Source: Pyropia yezoensis (taxonomy: Eukaryota > Rhodophyta > Bangiophyceae > Bangiales > Bangiaceae). From it: a stretch of 64,000 nt of DNA. A model generated the notes under the pieces. It worked only from the letters and a program-made list of their open reading frames with translations, was not told the DNA's origin and ran no database searches. Positions within the stretch are counted from its first letter, which is position 1; every line of letters starts with the position of its first letter. This document shows positions 34,401 through 42,235 of the stretch, piece by piece. Where the stretch lies: positions 14,118,568 to 14,182,567 of the forward strand of contig CM020618.1 in assembly GCA_009829735.1 (NCBI GenBank), in the 5' to 3' direction. The position numbers and the translations under genes are program-made.

Positions 34401-34920
34401 TCATCAACTTGACCCAATACTCAGGGCCACAAATCAAAGGCACTTGTGATGCAACATAAGGGGTACCCAGAAGCAGGGGTACCAATAGATTCTCGATTAC
34501 GCCATAGGTCACGTCGACCTCATGGGTTCCCAACCTAGTTGGTAGGGTCACGGCACCAACAATGGGAAGTACCCCACCATTGATGTCGATCAGATGGTCA
34601 GCTTTAGACTTCCAGCGTTGGAGCTTCATCTCCTTTGGTAATAGCGACTTGCGTATCAAGGAGGCTCCTGACCCGGTATCAAGTACGATACGGGCACAAC
34701 AGGCACGGCCGGGGGCTAGTTGCACCCGTCCAGCCACCTGAAAGTTCTCACCCGTCAGCACCGCGATGACCCGACGTGGGTTTACGTTCTTGGGGAGTCC
34801 TACCCGAGGTGGGCGGACTCCCTTAGGTCGCCGCAGTATCCGGCAGGGTTGGTTCGTCCTCTTGACCCACTTGGCCGAGGCTGCCGATGTGAGCTTAGGA
34901 CGGCCAGCTCCAACGGTCAT
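31438..34920 (-). CDS. Element 1 Pol polyprotein (PR-RT-RNase H-IN)
   Basis: 1,160 codons from the ATG at 34920. Protease: IVLDTGSGASLI (about 78-89, catalytic DTG at 81-83). Reverse transcriptase about 385-560: IDYRMLN, LLFGLCNAPATFQ and the catalytic VFLDD (523-527). RNase H about 670-790: ILDVDAT, TELEWLAVV, RCDHRAL and HALADGLSR. Integrase about 895-1130: zinc-binding H896/H903 and C933/C936, D965 in MDILGPLP, then SNNGPQF where the second catalytic Asp is Asn (residue 1025), and E1061 in QVERF, 35 residues further, matching D,D-35-E spacing. The frame ends early at AEMDKA. The ATG overlaps the gag stop as ATGA. By comparison with element 2, the Asn and the stop are two single-base changes; integration by this copy is not expected. 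Confidence 0.93.
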   Translation of the reverse strand: MTVGAGRPKLTSAASAKWVKRTNQPCRILRRPKGVRPPRVGLPKNVNPRRVIAVLTGENFQVAGRVQLAPGRACCARIVLDTGSGASLIRKSLLPKEMKLQRWKSKADHLIDINGGVLPIVGAVTLPTRLGTHEVDVTYGVIENLLVPLLLGTPYVASQVPLICGPEYWVKLMNGETIPILGKGTSVAPVTVSQSKPVCSVREGFTATLRLARKVTLPPSSVAHVDVVTDYTGNGLVHPHPHLAREHQVHVALGTMDSKAGVPWRIQVMNLSSSPKYFKSGAKFGYVDQYEGPVVAFTLNAGASSGPKSGKEKHQAKPAASPRPHVNMENVPPRLRVQVERLLDQYHKLWDGQLGLMRATQHRIELKPGAPPIRQQPYRGGPRSRALVKEQVARMEALDVIEASNAEWATPVVIVPKVDGTPRFCIDYRMLNESAVKDSYPLPRMDDCLDFLGEANVFSTPDCNAGYFQIAIAPEDRHKTTFTCHCGTYQCKRLLFGLCNAPATFQRAMDMILAGVRWQICLVFLDDIIAFSRSPEEHIGHLGQVFKLLADAGVSLKASKCHLFTQEVEYLGHVVRPGRLSVNENNLRAIRKAQYPRTQTQMRSFLGMCNVYRRFTKGFAKVAKPLNELVSSTLPKNLPPPSRVEQESFETLRDLLLKPPILAIPRLGGHYILDVDATYDQLGCVLLQQQPDKKYLPVGYFSKGLKSAEKNYGVTELEWLAVVWAVTSLRHYPEGEKFLIRCDHRALQFIFKTDCTNTRLNRWRVRLAPFNVDIEYRPGRQHALADGLSRVPTEGLDTNSVDEDIPIGRVVTRSGQALDPEAPGNKKYLPLSLDEVVKAQAEDPFCKSPRDTLDTVAETRFFIGDDGLLLRREVIQGTEQLVVPASLKDSILEREHNAPTGGHLGSSKLYQTLRTRYYWPSMVVDIYSWVAACTSCAQNRLMERRPTTAMLLFRAKEPFAALAMDILGPLPVTEEGNQCLLVICDRFTKLTRAIHLAEITAISVVSAFLDHWVAAYGMPDSTLSNNGPQFASVLFQGVLDMLGVKANYATPYHPQTNGQVERFNKTIVRQLRHYVSEHVKTWDQYISILTTAYNSQVHSSTGEVPLAFVTPRRVRSIAVRRPLPTREDGRSTPTPIESKAEFAARLEKLIPKVRAEMDKA

Positions 34921-36863
34921 TCGTTTCCCGCCGACTTGGCGTCTGAATCCGAGGGCAAAGGGGAAGACGACGAGTCCGAGGACGACGTGTCCGCCCCCTC
35001 CGCCGAGGGTAGGGCGACCGCCACTACCGGTCGAGGTCCACCCTCGCGGCGTGAACGTACTTCGTTCGTAGCCGACTTCTTACTCGCATTCTTAACAAGT
35101 TGTTGAATGCGTTTACTCAACATGGGGCAATCATATGCACAGTGTCCATCGGAGTTGCAGTTCCAACACCGATAGTCAGTTCCCGGAGGGGTCTTCCCGA
35201 ATGGGGAAGACGAAGAGGTACCCTGGGAAGTTCCCACGGCAGCTACTACCCTCTCCTTGCGGATTCGGCGTGCCTCTCGCAACTCTCTGGCCTGGCGCGC
35301 CTCCTCTCGTTCCTTGGCCAACTCGGCCTGACGCTCCTGGCGTTGTTCCTCCCGCAACTTGCGGTAGGCCTCACCTCTGCGGTAGGCGAACCTAGCCAAC
35401 TCGGCCAGTGTCGCCCGAGCAGTGTTATGCTCCCGGGTCTCCATCTGGACTGACCAATGGAGTCCCTCCACAAACCGACTCTTCACCACAGCTTGTGGAT
35501 GGAGAAACCCACAAAGATTGATGAGCTGACGAACCCGCTCTGCAAAGGACAATTCGTCCTCCGTCTCTTCCTGGTGAGCTTGGGTAAACTCCTCAACTTG
35601 GGAAGCCAACGCTGCTTCATCCACCATGGCTCTCAATAAACAGTTGACGAGCTCCAAATAGGACGTCACCTCACCAGCGTCTCCACTTGAGGAACTGGGC
35701 ATGACGGACATAAGTTTTGTCCGGAGGTCGCCCTTTGTAAAATCCTGTAGCATATAGAAAGCCATGCCCTCACTTATGGCATTGTCGTCACAGGATTTCG
35801 TGCAACGACGTAGAAACTCAAAGACACGGAGGGGGGGAGTTCCATCCCACTCCGCATTGTGCCCAAAAGAGTGAAGTGCATTCTTCTTGGCACGGACCAT
35901 GGCTCGGGCCTGGACAGGACCGTACGCCACCGACTTGTTGTGGAGGGCGTAGGTCTCACAGTCAAAGATTCTCTGGTAGACCGGGTTGGCTACCTGGATC
36001 TTGGGCGGCACCTCACGTTGAGGGAAAAGCCGCTGAGGCACTGGGGTAAGCTGACCCGCAGTGCCTGCTGTCTGCCGCGGCGAGCTTGATGTAGCCGCCG
36101 GCGTTTCCGAGGGGAACTCCCCCGTGAGGGGCGTACGCCCCACCGAGAATGGTGTGGCTCCCTCGCTGGGAGTCACAGGGGTCGCCCCCTGTTCAGGGCG
36201 ACCCGAGACAGGCGTGAGAAGGGATTCCCCCTGCGCCTGCGGGCTCGAAAGCCCCAATCCGGTCTGGAAATTAAGGCCATCTGGCAAACTCGCCACAATC
36301 TGATTCAGAATTGTATTCGTCATCGTGACCACCAGATCCGGCAAAGTCTGCCGCAACACATTGGTCGCCTCCCGACGGACAGTTTCCACGAGGAGTGGAT
36401 TGTCGACTCCAGTTGAGTCTCGATCCGCCCCCGGGAGTCCACCTGAGGAGTAACCACGATCCTCAGGGGTTTCAACCGGGGGCATGAGCGCGAGCCCATC
36501 GCCGACCAACGGAGGTCCGCCGTCCTCCGAAAGCCTAGTTGGCGACGGCTCCGAGCCAAAGTTGGTTCCAACCGGAGTGGAACCCGCGGGGACAGTCCTC
36601 TCACCTTGGGACGTTCCCGTTGAGTATACCACGCGGTGGCCAGACTTCGGCCCACCCACATCAGAAGTGTCACCCGAATGAACTCCCGACTGAGTCGGGG
36701 TGGCCTGTTGCCCGACCGTACTTCCAGTCCTGCTGGCTTGAGGGACCTCTAGTCCCTCTGCGACCCCAGGTAAACCTACCTGTGTCTCACCAGTATTCAA
36801 AGGCACTGAAGTACGTGCGTCACCCGTGTACTCCCCGGACGACGGGGGGTCCAAACCGGCCAT
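34917..36863 (-). CDS. Element 1 Gag with CCHC knuckle
   Basis: 648 residues from the ATG at 36863 (the frame extends eight codons further to a GTG). The N-terminal third is Pro/Ser/Thr/Gly-rich and probably disordered. A capsid-like helical core follows, from about TYALHNKSVAYG through ISEGMAFYMLQDFTKGD to ARATLAELARFAYRRGEAY. Next comes a strongly charged coiled-coil stretch rich in E, R and A, then a nucleocapsid zinc knuckle CWNCNSDGHCAYDC (C-x2-C-x4-H-x4-C), and an acidic Ser-rich tail. The stop TGA overlaps the pol ATG by one base in ATGA. The related Gag of element 3 shares the core pattern (YG...VF..LR...DN.(V/I)SEGMA..). Confidence 0.9.
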   Translation of the reverse strand: MAGLDPPSSGEYTGDARTSVPLNTGETQVGLPGVAEGLEVPQASRTGSTVGQQATPTQSGVHSGDTSDVGGPKSGHRVVYSTGTSQGERTVPAGSTPVGTNFGSEPSPTRLSEDGGPPLVGDGLALMPPVETPEDRGYSSGGLPGADRDSTGVDNPLLVETVRREATNVLRQTLPDLVVTMTNTILNQIVASLPDGLNFQTGLGLSSPQAQGESLLTPVSGRPEQGATPVTPSEGATPFSVGRTPLTGEFPSETPAATSSSPRQTAGTAGQLTPVPQRLFPQREVPPKIQVANPVYQRIFDCETYALHNKSVAYGPVQARAMVRAKKNALHSFGHNAEWDGTPPLRVFEFLRRCTKSCDDNAISEGMAFYMLQDFTKGDLRTKLMSVMPSSSSGDAGEVTSYLELVNCLLRAMVDEAALASQVEEFTQAHQEETEDELSFAERVRQLINLCGFLHPQAVVKSRFVEGLHWSVQMETREHNTARATLAELARFAYRRGEAYRKLREEQRQERQAELAKEREEARQARELREARRIRKERVVAAVGTSQGTSSSSPFGKTPPGTDYRCWNCNSDGHCAYDCPMLSKRIQQLVKNASKKSATNEVRSRREGGPRPVVAVALPSAEGADTSSSDSSSSPLPSDSDAKSAGNE

Positions 36864-36962
36864 GTTGGCTAACGATCCGTATGACACGGTCCAAGTCCAC
36901 CGTTCCTCTGAGACAGAGGGCCCCCTACACCCGGGTGCACCCGGAGGTAAAGTTTACCTCTG

Positions 36963-36980
36963 TCCCCTGCTGCTGCACCA
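36963..36980 (-). other. Element 1 primer-binding site
   Basis: Two bases after the 5' LTR, in element orientation, comes TGGTGCAGCAGCAGGGGA. It begins TGG, complementary to the CCA end of a tRNA. Element 3 has almost the same site (TGGTGGAGCAGCAGGGGA), which supports it. I could not identify the tRNA. Confidence 0.75.
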
Positions 36981-36982
36981 AA

Positions 36983-37894
36983 TGTGGCAAAACCCTCTCG
37001 CACACGCGACACCCAAGTTGGGGCGGTGCTCAAGGGCTGCCTTCCGTGTCGGGGGAACCGGAAGAAGTGCAAGTCGCACGCACTCTATCCTTGTTGTGGG
37101 GCAATCCCCCCACTGACAAACAAGAAGATGATGTGTGGGCCAACAGTTTCTTGATCGGGACGCGGAAGCAAGGCCAAGCCCCGCTGTCCCTCCCCTTATC
37201 CCCCCAGGGTCCCCTCAGAATCTCGCCACTCAGAATCTCCCACCCCAGCACCTGCCCACCGGGCCACACGAAAATTGAAGACGATAAACGCAGAAAACCC
37301 TCAAATCCAAGTTGGATTTACTACTAAGCTAACTATCCCAAACTGAGGGAATATGGGCCCAAATGCAGGGGGAGGAACGGGTCAGGCTAGTGGCCTGCCG
37401 CCCGTTGCATGGCACGTGTTGCCCCCCCTACCTGGGGGTCAATACTGCCACACTCCCCTCTCCTCAGTTCCGACCGACCCGGTCGGCCCTGCGAGGGGGC
37501 GTGTAAACGCACGTCCAGCGTTGGGGGCGCGACTTGCTGTCCCCCGGGTACGTAACGTGGGCGTGGAGGCGGCCACGTTGACCGCCCCTCTCCTCAAGCT
37601 TGCCCACTCGGCAGCTTGCTCTCCTCGGCTCTCACCTCACCACCACCAACACATCCCCTTCACCTTTCCCTGGGCCGCCCCACGCTGGGGAGGCCACCCA
37701 TCTACCCACGATCCGAGCCCCCCTCAACTCGAGGCGGGTCTCGTGCAGCTGCAACCGCCCTGCCTCTCCCTAACTTGGGGAGAGCCATGGCGATCCAGGG
37801 GTTGGAGAGTCTAGCATGCGTGCCTAGTTGGCAGCTGCCTTTGTTGTGAGAGTGTGAGGGTTAGGGCTGTAGTTAAAAGCCACTCTGCGTACCA
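36983..37894 (-). repeat. Element 1 5' LTR (912 bp)
   Basis: Same ends as the 3' LTR (TGGTACGCAG...GCCACA). It carries the same 1.9-kb internal deletion relative to the element 2 LTR, at GCCATGGCGATCCAGGGGTTGG. It reads ATGGCG at the former antisense start codon, like element 2, where the other LTR has ATGGAG. Confidence 0.92.
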
Positions 37895-38329
37895 GTCGCA
37901 ACCGTCGCCGCCGTCACCACGGTCACCACGGTCACCACCGTCACCACCGCGACCACCAAAGGAGGGTGGTTTGAGACTCTAGGGGGTGGGGAGAAACATG
38001 TGGGAGAGTTTGGTCCGGATTGGGGCACGGGAAGGGGTAGGTGGGGGGGGGGTTCACACAAAATTCTAGCCCCTTCATGCATATTGGGACGATTTGGGGG
38101 GGGTGAAACGGGGTGGGCGGCGGCGGTCGGGAGGGGAAAGGAGGGTGGTTTGAGACTCTCGGGGGTGGGGAGAAACATGTGGCAGAGTTTGGTCGGGATT
38201 GGAGCACGGGAAGGGGGAGGTGGGGGGGGGGTTCACATGTAATGTCTAGCCCCTTCATGCATATAGGGGCGAATTCGGGGGGGTGAAATGGGGTGGGCCG
38301 CGGCGGTCGGGAAGGGAGTTTGGTTCGGA
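37895..38329. repeat. rDNA-adjacent tandem repeat, 179-bp units
   Basis: A GTCACCACG-type simple repeat (37905-37957) is followed by two copies of a 179-bp unit starting at 37961 and 38140 (GGAGGGTGGTTTGAGACTCT...), about 93 percent alike by eye, then a partial third copy (GAGTTTGGTTCGGATTGGTG). It lies about 0.8 kb past the 3' end of the 28S gene in transcription direction, so it is probably intergenic spacer repeat of the rDNA. Confidence 0.75.
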
Positions 38330-38333
38330 TTGG

Positions 38334-38426
38334 TGCCTAGGCACAATCCGGCCTAGCGCAGAATGTGCCTAGGCACACTGTGGCCTAGGGAGAATCCTGC
38401 CTAGGCACAATCGGGCTTAGGGCAAA
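38334..38426. repeat. CCTAGG array with 16-bp period
   Basis: The palindrome TGCCTAGGCA is at 38334, 38366 and 38398, exactly 32 bp apart. Halfway between lie related boxes (GCCTAGCGC near 38351, GCCTAGGGA near 38383, GCTTAGGGC near 38415), so CCTAG-type cores recur every 16 bp for six units. About 15 bp further is CTGTATATATGAAAG, a TATA-like string. The location is about 0.7 kb beyond the 28S 3' end. It may be a spacer promoter, enhancer or terminator; no function is proven. Confidence 0.7.
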
Positions 38427-39120
38427 ACTAGTCATACTGTATATATGAAAGCGTGCTCCTGACGAGGATGGTACTACGAAGCAGACACCACCATTGAAAG
38501 GCTTCTATGCATCATGCAAAGCCTCTTGAGATGAGATCCCAGGACCCTGCAAAGACATAGGAGAACGCAGTCATGACGCGTATGCGCCCTAACAGTTCGC
38601 CTAACCCTTTCTTATCTCGGAGCCCGGAATCCTCGGGGACCCGCTTTGTCGTTCAGACGTGCCGTCAGGGCAGGTTATTCATGGGCGGGCCGACATGCTG
38701 TCACGGCAAAGTCAGACGGGCCGACATGCTCTCACGGCCAAGTCGGGTCCACCCCCCCCCCTCTCCTGGCGGGGGTCTACAGAGGGGGTTCACACATTTT
38801 TTTTGCCCCTTCCTCCCTACGTCGAATGTATTTAAAAAATTGCGAGGTCTGAGACTTGTCCAGACATGATGTGTGGTGTCTCTCTCCCCCCCCCGCCTCC
38901 TTCCCCCCCTTCTGCCCCCGACTTGGGAGGAAAAGGGAGAAGGGGGCGGAGGCAAGGGGCACAGAGTGCCTTTTGCCGACGCGGGACGGGGTTTGTTGAC
39001 ATGGACGGATGGTGTGAAGCCGAAGGGCAGTCACGCCGAAGTGGCGCCAAGTGTGTCGGTGTACACATAGACAGTGTCCGAACCGGGTCACAGCGTGGTG
39101 GCACTAGCCGTTCATGAAAA
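38427..39120 (-). other. rDNA 3' spacer
   Basis: Lies just downstream of the 28S 3' end. Includes a tandem pair of about 30 bp, CGGGCCGACATGCT(G/C)TCACGG, at 38687 and 38717. CT/AG-rich stretches at 38750-38775 and 38880-38960. No coding signal and no recognised small RNA. Confidence 0.5.
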
Positions 39121-39557
39121 CAAATCAGAGGGACAAGGGCTGTGTCTCAGCTAATCGTAGCAACGAGGCTACTCAAAAGCGCACAACACCCTGTCCAATA
39201 AACAAGTCGTCTACAAGGAATTTGTCTCCCCCAGCGAGTAAAATTTGGTGGGATGGCACGCCGACGGCCGGGTTAAAGGCTGTCGGGATCTATATTATGA
39301 TTCTCGGGAGGCACGAGGCCGCCCTATGTGTATACATGTCGGGGTGGGGGAGCACGGGTTGACGCTTTCCAGCATGGATTCTGGCTTAGAGGCGTTCAGC
39401 CATAATCCAGCACATGGTAGCTTCGCGCCAACGGCGGTTCCGCCGGGCGCAAAGACCAATTATGTGAACCAACAGTTCCTCTCGTACTGCGTTGGATTAC
39501 TGTTGCGACAACGACTCATCAGTAGGGTAACACTAACCTGTCTCACGACGGTCTAAC

Positions 39558-39697
39558 GCTGGTACCGGGTGTGGAAAAAGAGAGGAAGAACCTCGAATCT
39601 CCGAAGGCGACGATATTTCCTTCGTCGCACCACCTCCAAAGCGACTCGGCGGGTTGGGGTATCGAGGGTATGAGCGCCAACGACGAGGAGGACATAA
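39558..39697 (-). other. 140-bp insertion in 28S near GGTTTAGACCGTCG
   Basis: The conserved run GAGCTGGGTTTAGACCGTCG is interrupted by about 140 bp between GAGCTGG and TTAGACCG. It is too short for a group I core, and I see no P, Q, R or S element and no GT-AG ends. It could be a remnant of an intron, an unusual small intron, or an expansion left in the rRNA. Ends are uncertain by a few bases. Confidence 0.7.
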
Positions 39698-39756
39698 ACC
39701 AGCTCACGTTCCCTATTAGTGGGTGAACAATCCAACACTTGGCGAATTCTGCTTCG

Positions 39757-39794
<38 letters not shown>

Positions 39795-39831
39795 AGCGTC
39801 GCTATGAACGCTTGGCTGCCACAAGCCAGTT

Positions 39832-40380
39832 CCTTTGTACAAGGTGACTTTGGTAGGGATTTCCCCACTACCAGTTTTTACTTTTGCACCCTCTTTGCTT
39901 CTCCCGAGGTGTGTTACCCAAGGTAGACAAAGACACCTTCTCCGGTGGGAGTAGCCCGTACCTTAAGCCAGTGCGCTGTCCCAAAGGAGCAGGCCACCAA
40001 CCCACATCCTACCGAGCGTTGAACCGCTAAGCTATGCGCACCCTATCGAGTGGGTGGACAGGGAGCCAAGTCAGCTGCGGATTGTCCCTATACAAACGGA
40101 TTGTTACCCGACACCTCTTTCTATTTTGCCTTCATGAATGGGGCGTTACCCCAGTCACTTGGTACCGTTGTCTTTCCGGGAGTTCTTCGCATCCAGATGT
40201 GTTGCCCTACAAGAAGTACCCTAATAAAAAAACTACCAGGAGCAGGTTTCCTTAACCACGGCGCATCCACGCAGGCATTTTTGCGCACCGAGGCCGGACT
40301 AGACGGGTGAGAGAGGCGCACCCGCCTGGGACGATAATACCATACGACTACATGATTGCCACAATTGTGTGTTTTCGTTC
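39832..40380 (-). other. Group I intron in 28S (before AACTGGC)
   Basis: About 549 bp interrupt the conserved run CCACAGGGAT|AACTGGC, next to the peptidyl-transferase centre. Core elements on the minus strand: P-like ACAATTGTGGC near 40361-40371, Q-like ACAATCCGCAGC near 40086-40097, R-like GGTTCAACGC near 40018-40027. The intron ends in G before the 3' exon, as group I introns do. No homing endonuclease frame is visible. It lies only 12 nt from the next intron. Confidence 0.75.
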
Positions 40381-40392
40381 ATCTCTGTGGTA

Positions 40393-40824
40393 CTGTTTTT
40401 ATGTTCCCAGCCGGTGATATGTCAACGGCCTCCTGCAGCTCCTGCCATACATGTTGGCGTTCATCTGCAGGCACGCTTTCACGTGGGCAAGACTATATCT
40501 CAAGCCGAAGGGGTGCCGTTTTTGTAGGCACTCTCAGCCTACTGCCATCTAGTCGTTGAACTGCATCCATAGCCTTTTTTGATAAAGCCTTAGGACTTGG
40601 CTGCGGATTGCCCATTGTTCCATCCTGTCTGGCTTTTACCATACCCTTGGTCATTACCCCGGCCACCAGAGGCTTTCGCCGCCTTGGCTTGGTAGAGACA
40701 GGCTTTAGGGAGTCCCCGCAATTTGACAGTGTCGCTCCCGCCCCAGTCCTTTTGTAAGTGGCGGTCCGAGGGGGGACTAGCGGAACACTTCGAGTCCACT
40801 CTTAAAAGCTACCACAACGCGTGT
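40393..40824 (-). other. Group I (IC1-like) intron in 28S
   Basis: About 432 bp between GTCAGAAAAGT and ACCACAG. A full conserved core is seen on the minus strand: P AAATTGCGGGG (about 40716-40726), Q CAATCCGCAGCCAAG (about 40597-40611), R GTTCAACGACTAGA (about 40548-40561) and S AGATATAGTC (about 40491-40500). This is the classical IC1 set. No endonuclease frame. Ends good to about three bases. Confidence 0.85.
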
Positions 40825-41204
40825 TAACTTTTCTGACACCTCTTGCTGCAAACCTTGAAAGTCAAAAGGATCGATAGGCCATGCTTTCACAGTTTGTATT
40901 CGTCCTGAAAATCAAAATCAAATGAGCTTTTGCCCTTTTGTTCTACGTGAGATTTCTGTTCTCACTGAGCTCATCTTAGGACACCTGCATTATCTTTTAA
41001 CAGATATGCCGCCCCAGCCAAACTCCCCACCTGACAATGTCCTCCGCGCAGGTCCACCCCCGAAGAGGTGTAAATCCTAGAAAAAGGGTGTTACCACCCA
41101 TCCCTGCTCGCCGGAGTAAGTAAAACAAGCTTGGGAGTAGAGGTATTTCACGGTCGAGTTGCCCCTCACTCTTAGACTACACCTCCCAACTCATCTCACA
41201 AAGT

Positions 41205-41244
<40 letters not shown>

Positions 41245-41249
41245 GATTC

Positions 41250-41301
<52 letters not shown>

Positions 41302-41302
41302 T

Positions 41303-41339
<37 letters not shown>

Positions 41340-41723
41340 CTGGTAGTTCCCCAGGTTTTTTTTTCCATCCCTGAGGCCCGGACTGTATCTTAAGCCCCTG
41401 GACGAAGGCTGACTGGCCATCGACCCTAGCCCACTCCCGTTCAGTCGCTGCGACGGATGCGTATTGTGAGAGGGTAATGTCCCACAACTTAACGTCTCGC
41501 CACTGGGTCACCCCATCGGTCACGCGGGTTTTTACAATCGGCTCCGGTCATTACCCAGGATCCCGCTCGCGAGTTTCCCCGCGAGGGTGGTACCACGTGC
41601 CTTTTCATGCGGAAGGTTTCCCTGTACAAGGAGTGTCGCACCGTCAGAGTGGCAGAGCCCCTCTTTTTTCCCGGTACTAGCCTGCATAAGCTTTTCACTC
41701 AGACTATCTCATCCAATTAGTTT
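41340..41723 (-). other. Group I-type intron in 28S (after GTCATCT)
   Basis: About 384 bp interrupt the run CCTCGTCATCT|AATTAGTGACG. An S-like AAGATACAGTCC lies near 41386-41397 on the minus strand, near the 3' end of the intron as expected. The other core elements are less clear by eye. The site is about 30 nt from the next intron. Confidence 0.7.
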
Positions 41724-41751
41724 AGATGACAAGGCATTTGGCTACCTTAAG

Positions 41752-42198
41752 CATTTGCGCCCAGAAGCAGAACGGATGTTGTTTGCCGTCTCCGTCTGCA
41801 TCCTAGTCTGTCTTTGCCCTGTGGGAGCTCTTACAGACTGCACACTTTATTATCGTGTGGGATGGCACGTCCCTTAAGCCAACTTTTGAGGAGAAAAGTC
41901 AGCCCATACCTTTGCGTGCTCTACGACGGCCATTGCCACCAGTTCACACCGGCGTCGACTCGCCACGAGATCAACCCCCTATTAAGCGCAATCTATTTTC
42001 TCTTATTGTGTCCAGATACTTCCAAGATGTAGCACTCAACGTCGAGGCCTTCCCCGTACCAGGTTATGTTCCCGCTGACCGCCCACAGTCCAAAGAACAA
42101 AGGTCAGATCCACTAGCAGGAAAGAAGCGTGTCGTACGTGTATTTCTACACCAGACGCCGCCCTCACTTTTGACTCCCGTAGGTAGTATTTTTTGTTT
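41752..42198 (-). other. Group I-type intron in 28S at the CTCTCTTAAGGTAGC site
   Basis: About 447 bp interrupt GACTCT/TAAGGTAGCC. This is the site used by the Tetrahymena and Physarum LSU introns (L1925 region). A group I core is likely, but only an S-like TAAGGGACGTG (near 41866) is suggestive by eye. No endonuclease frame is seen. Ends good to about three bases. Confidence 0.7.
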
Positions 42199-42199
42199 A

Positions 42200-42235
<36 letters not shown>

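Larger units (their letters stand above)
29981..37894 (-). mobile_element. Ty3/gypsy chromovirus, element 1 (complete, disabled)
   Basis: A 7,914-bp LTR retrotransposon on the minus strand: 5' LTR at 36983-37894, primer-binding site at 36963-36980, gag 36863-34917, pol 34920-31438 continuing after a stop to 30937, and 3' LTR at 30892-29981. Order protease, reverse transcriptase, RNase H, integrase, chromodomain defines a Ty3/gypsy chromovirus. It is inactive as it stands: the second catalytic Asp of integrase reads Asn, and a CAA-to-TAA stop separates the integrase tail and chromodomain. The flanks (CATCTT left, GTCGCA right) show no matching target-site duplication. The two LTRs differ at roughly ten positions in 912, most of them in the first 110 bp of the plus-strand copy. 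Confidence 0.93.
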
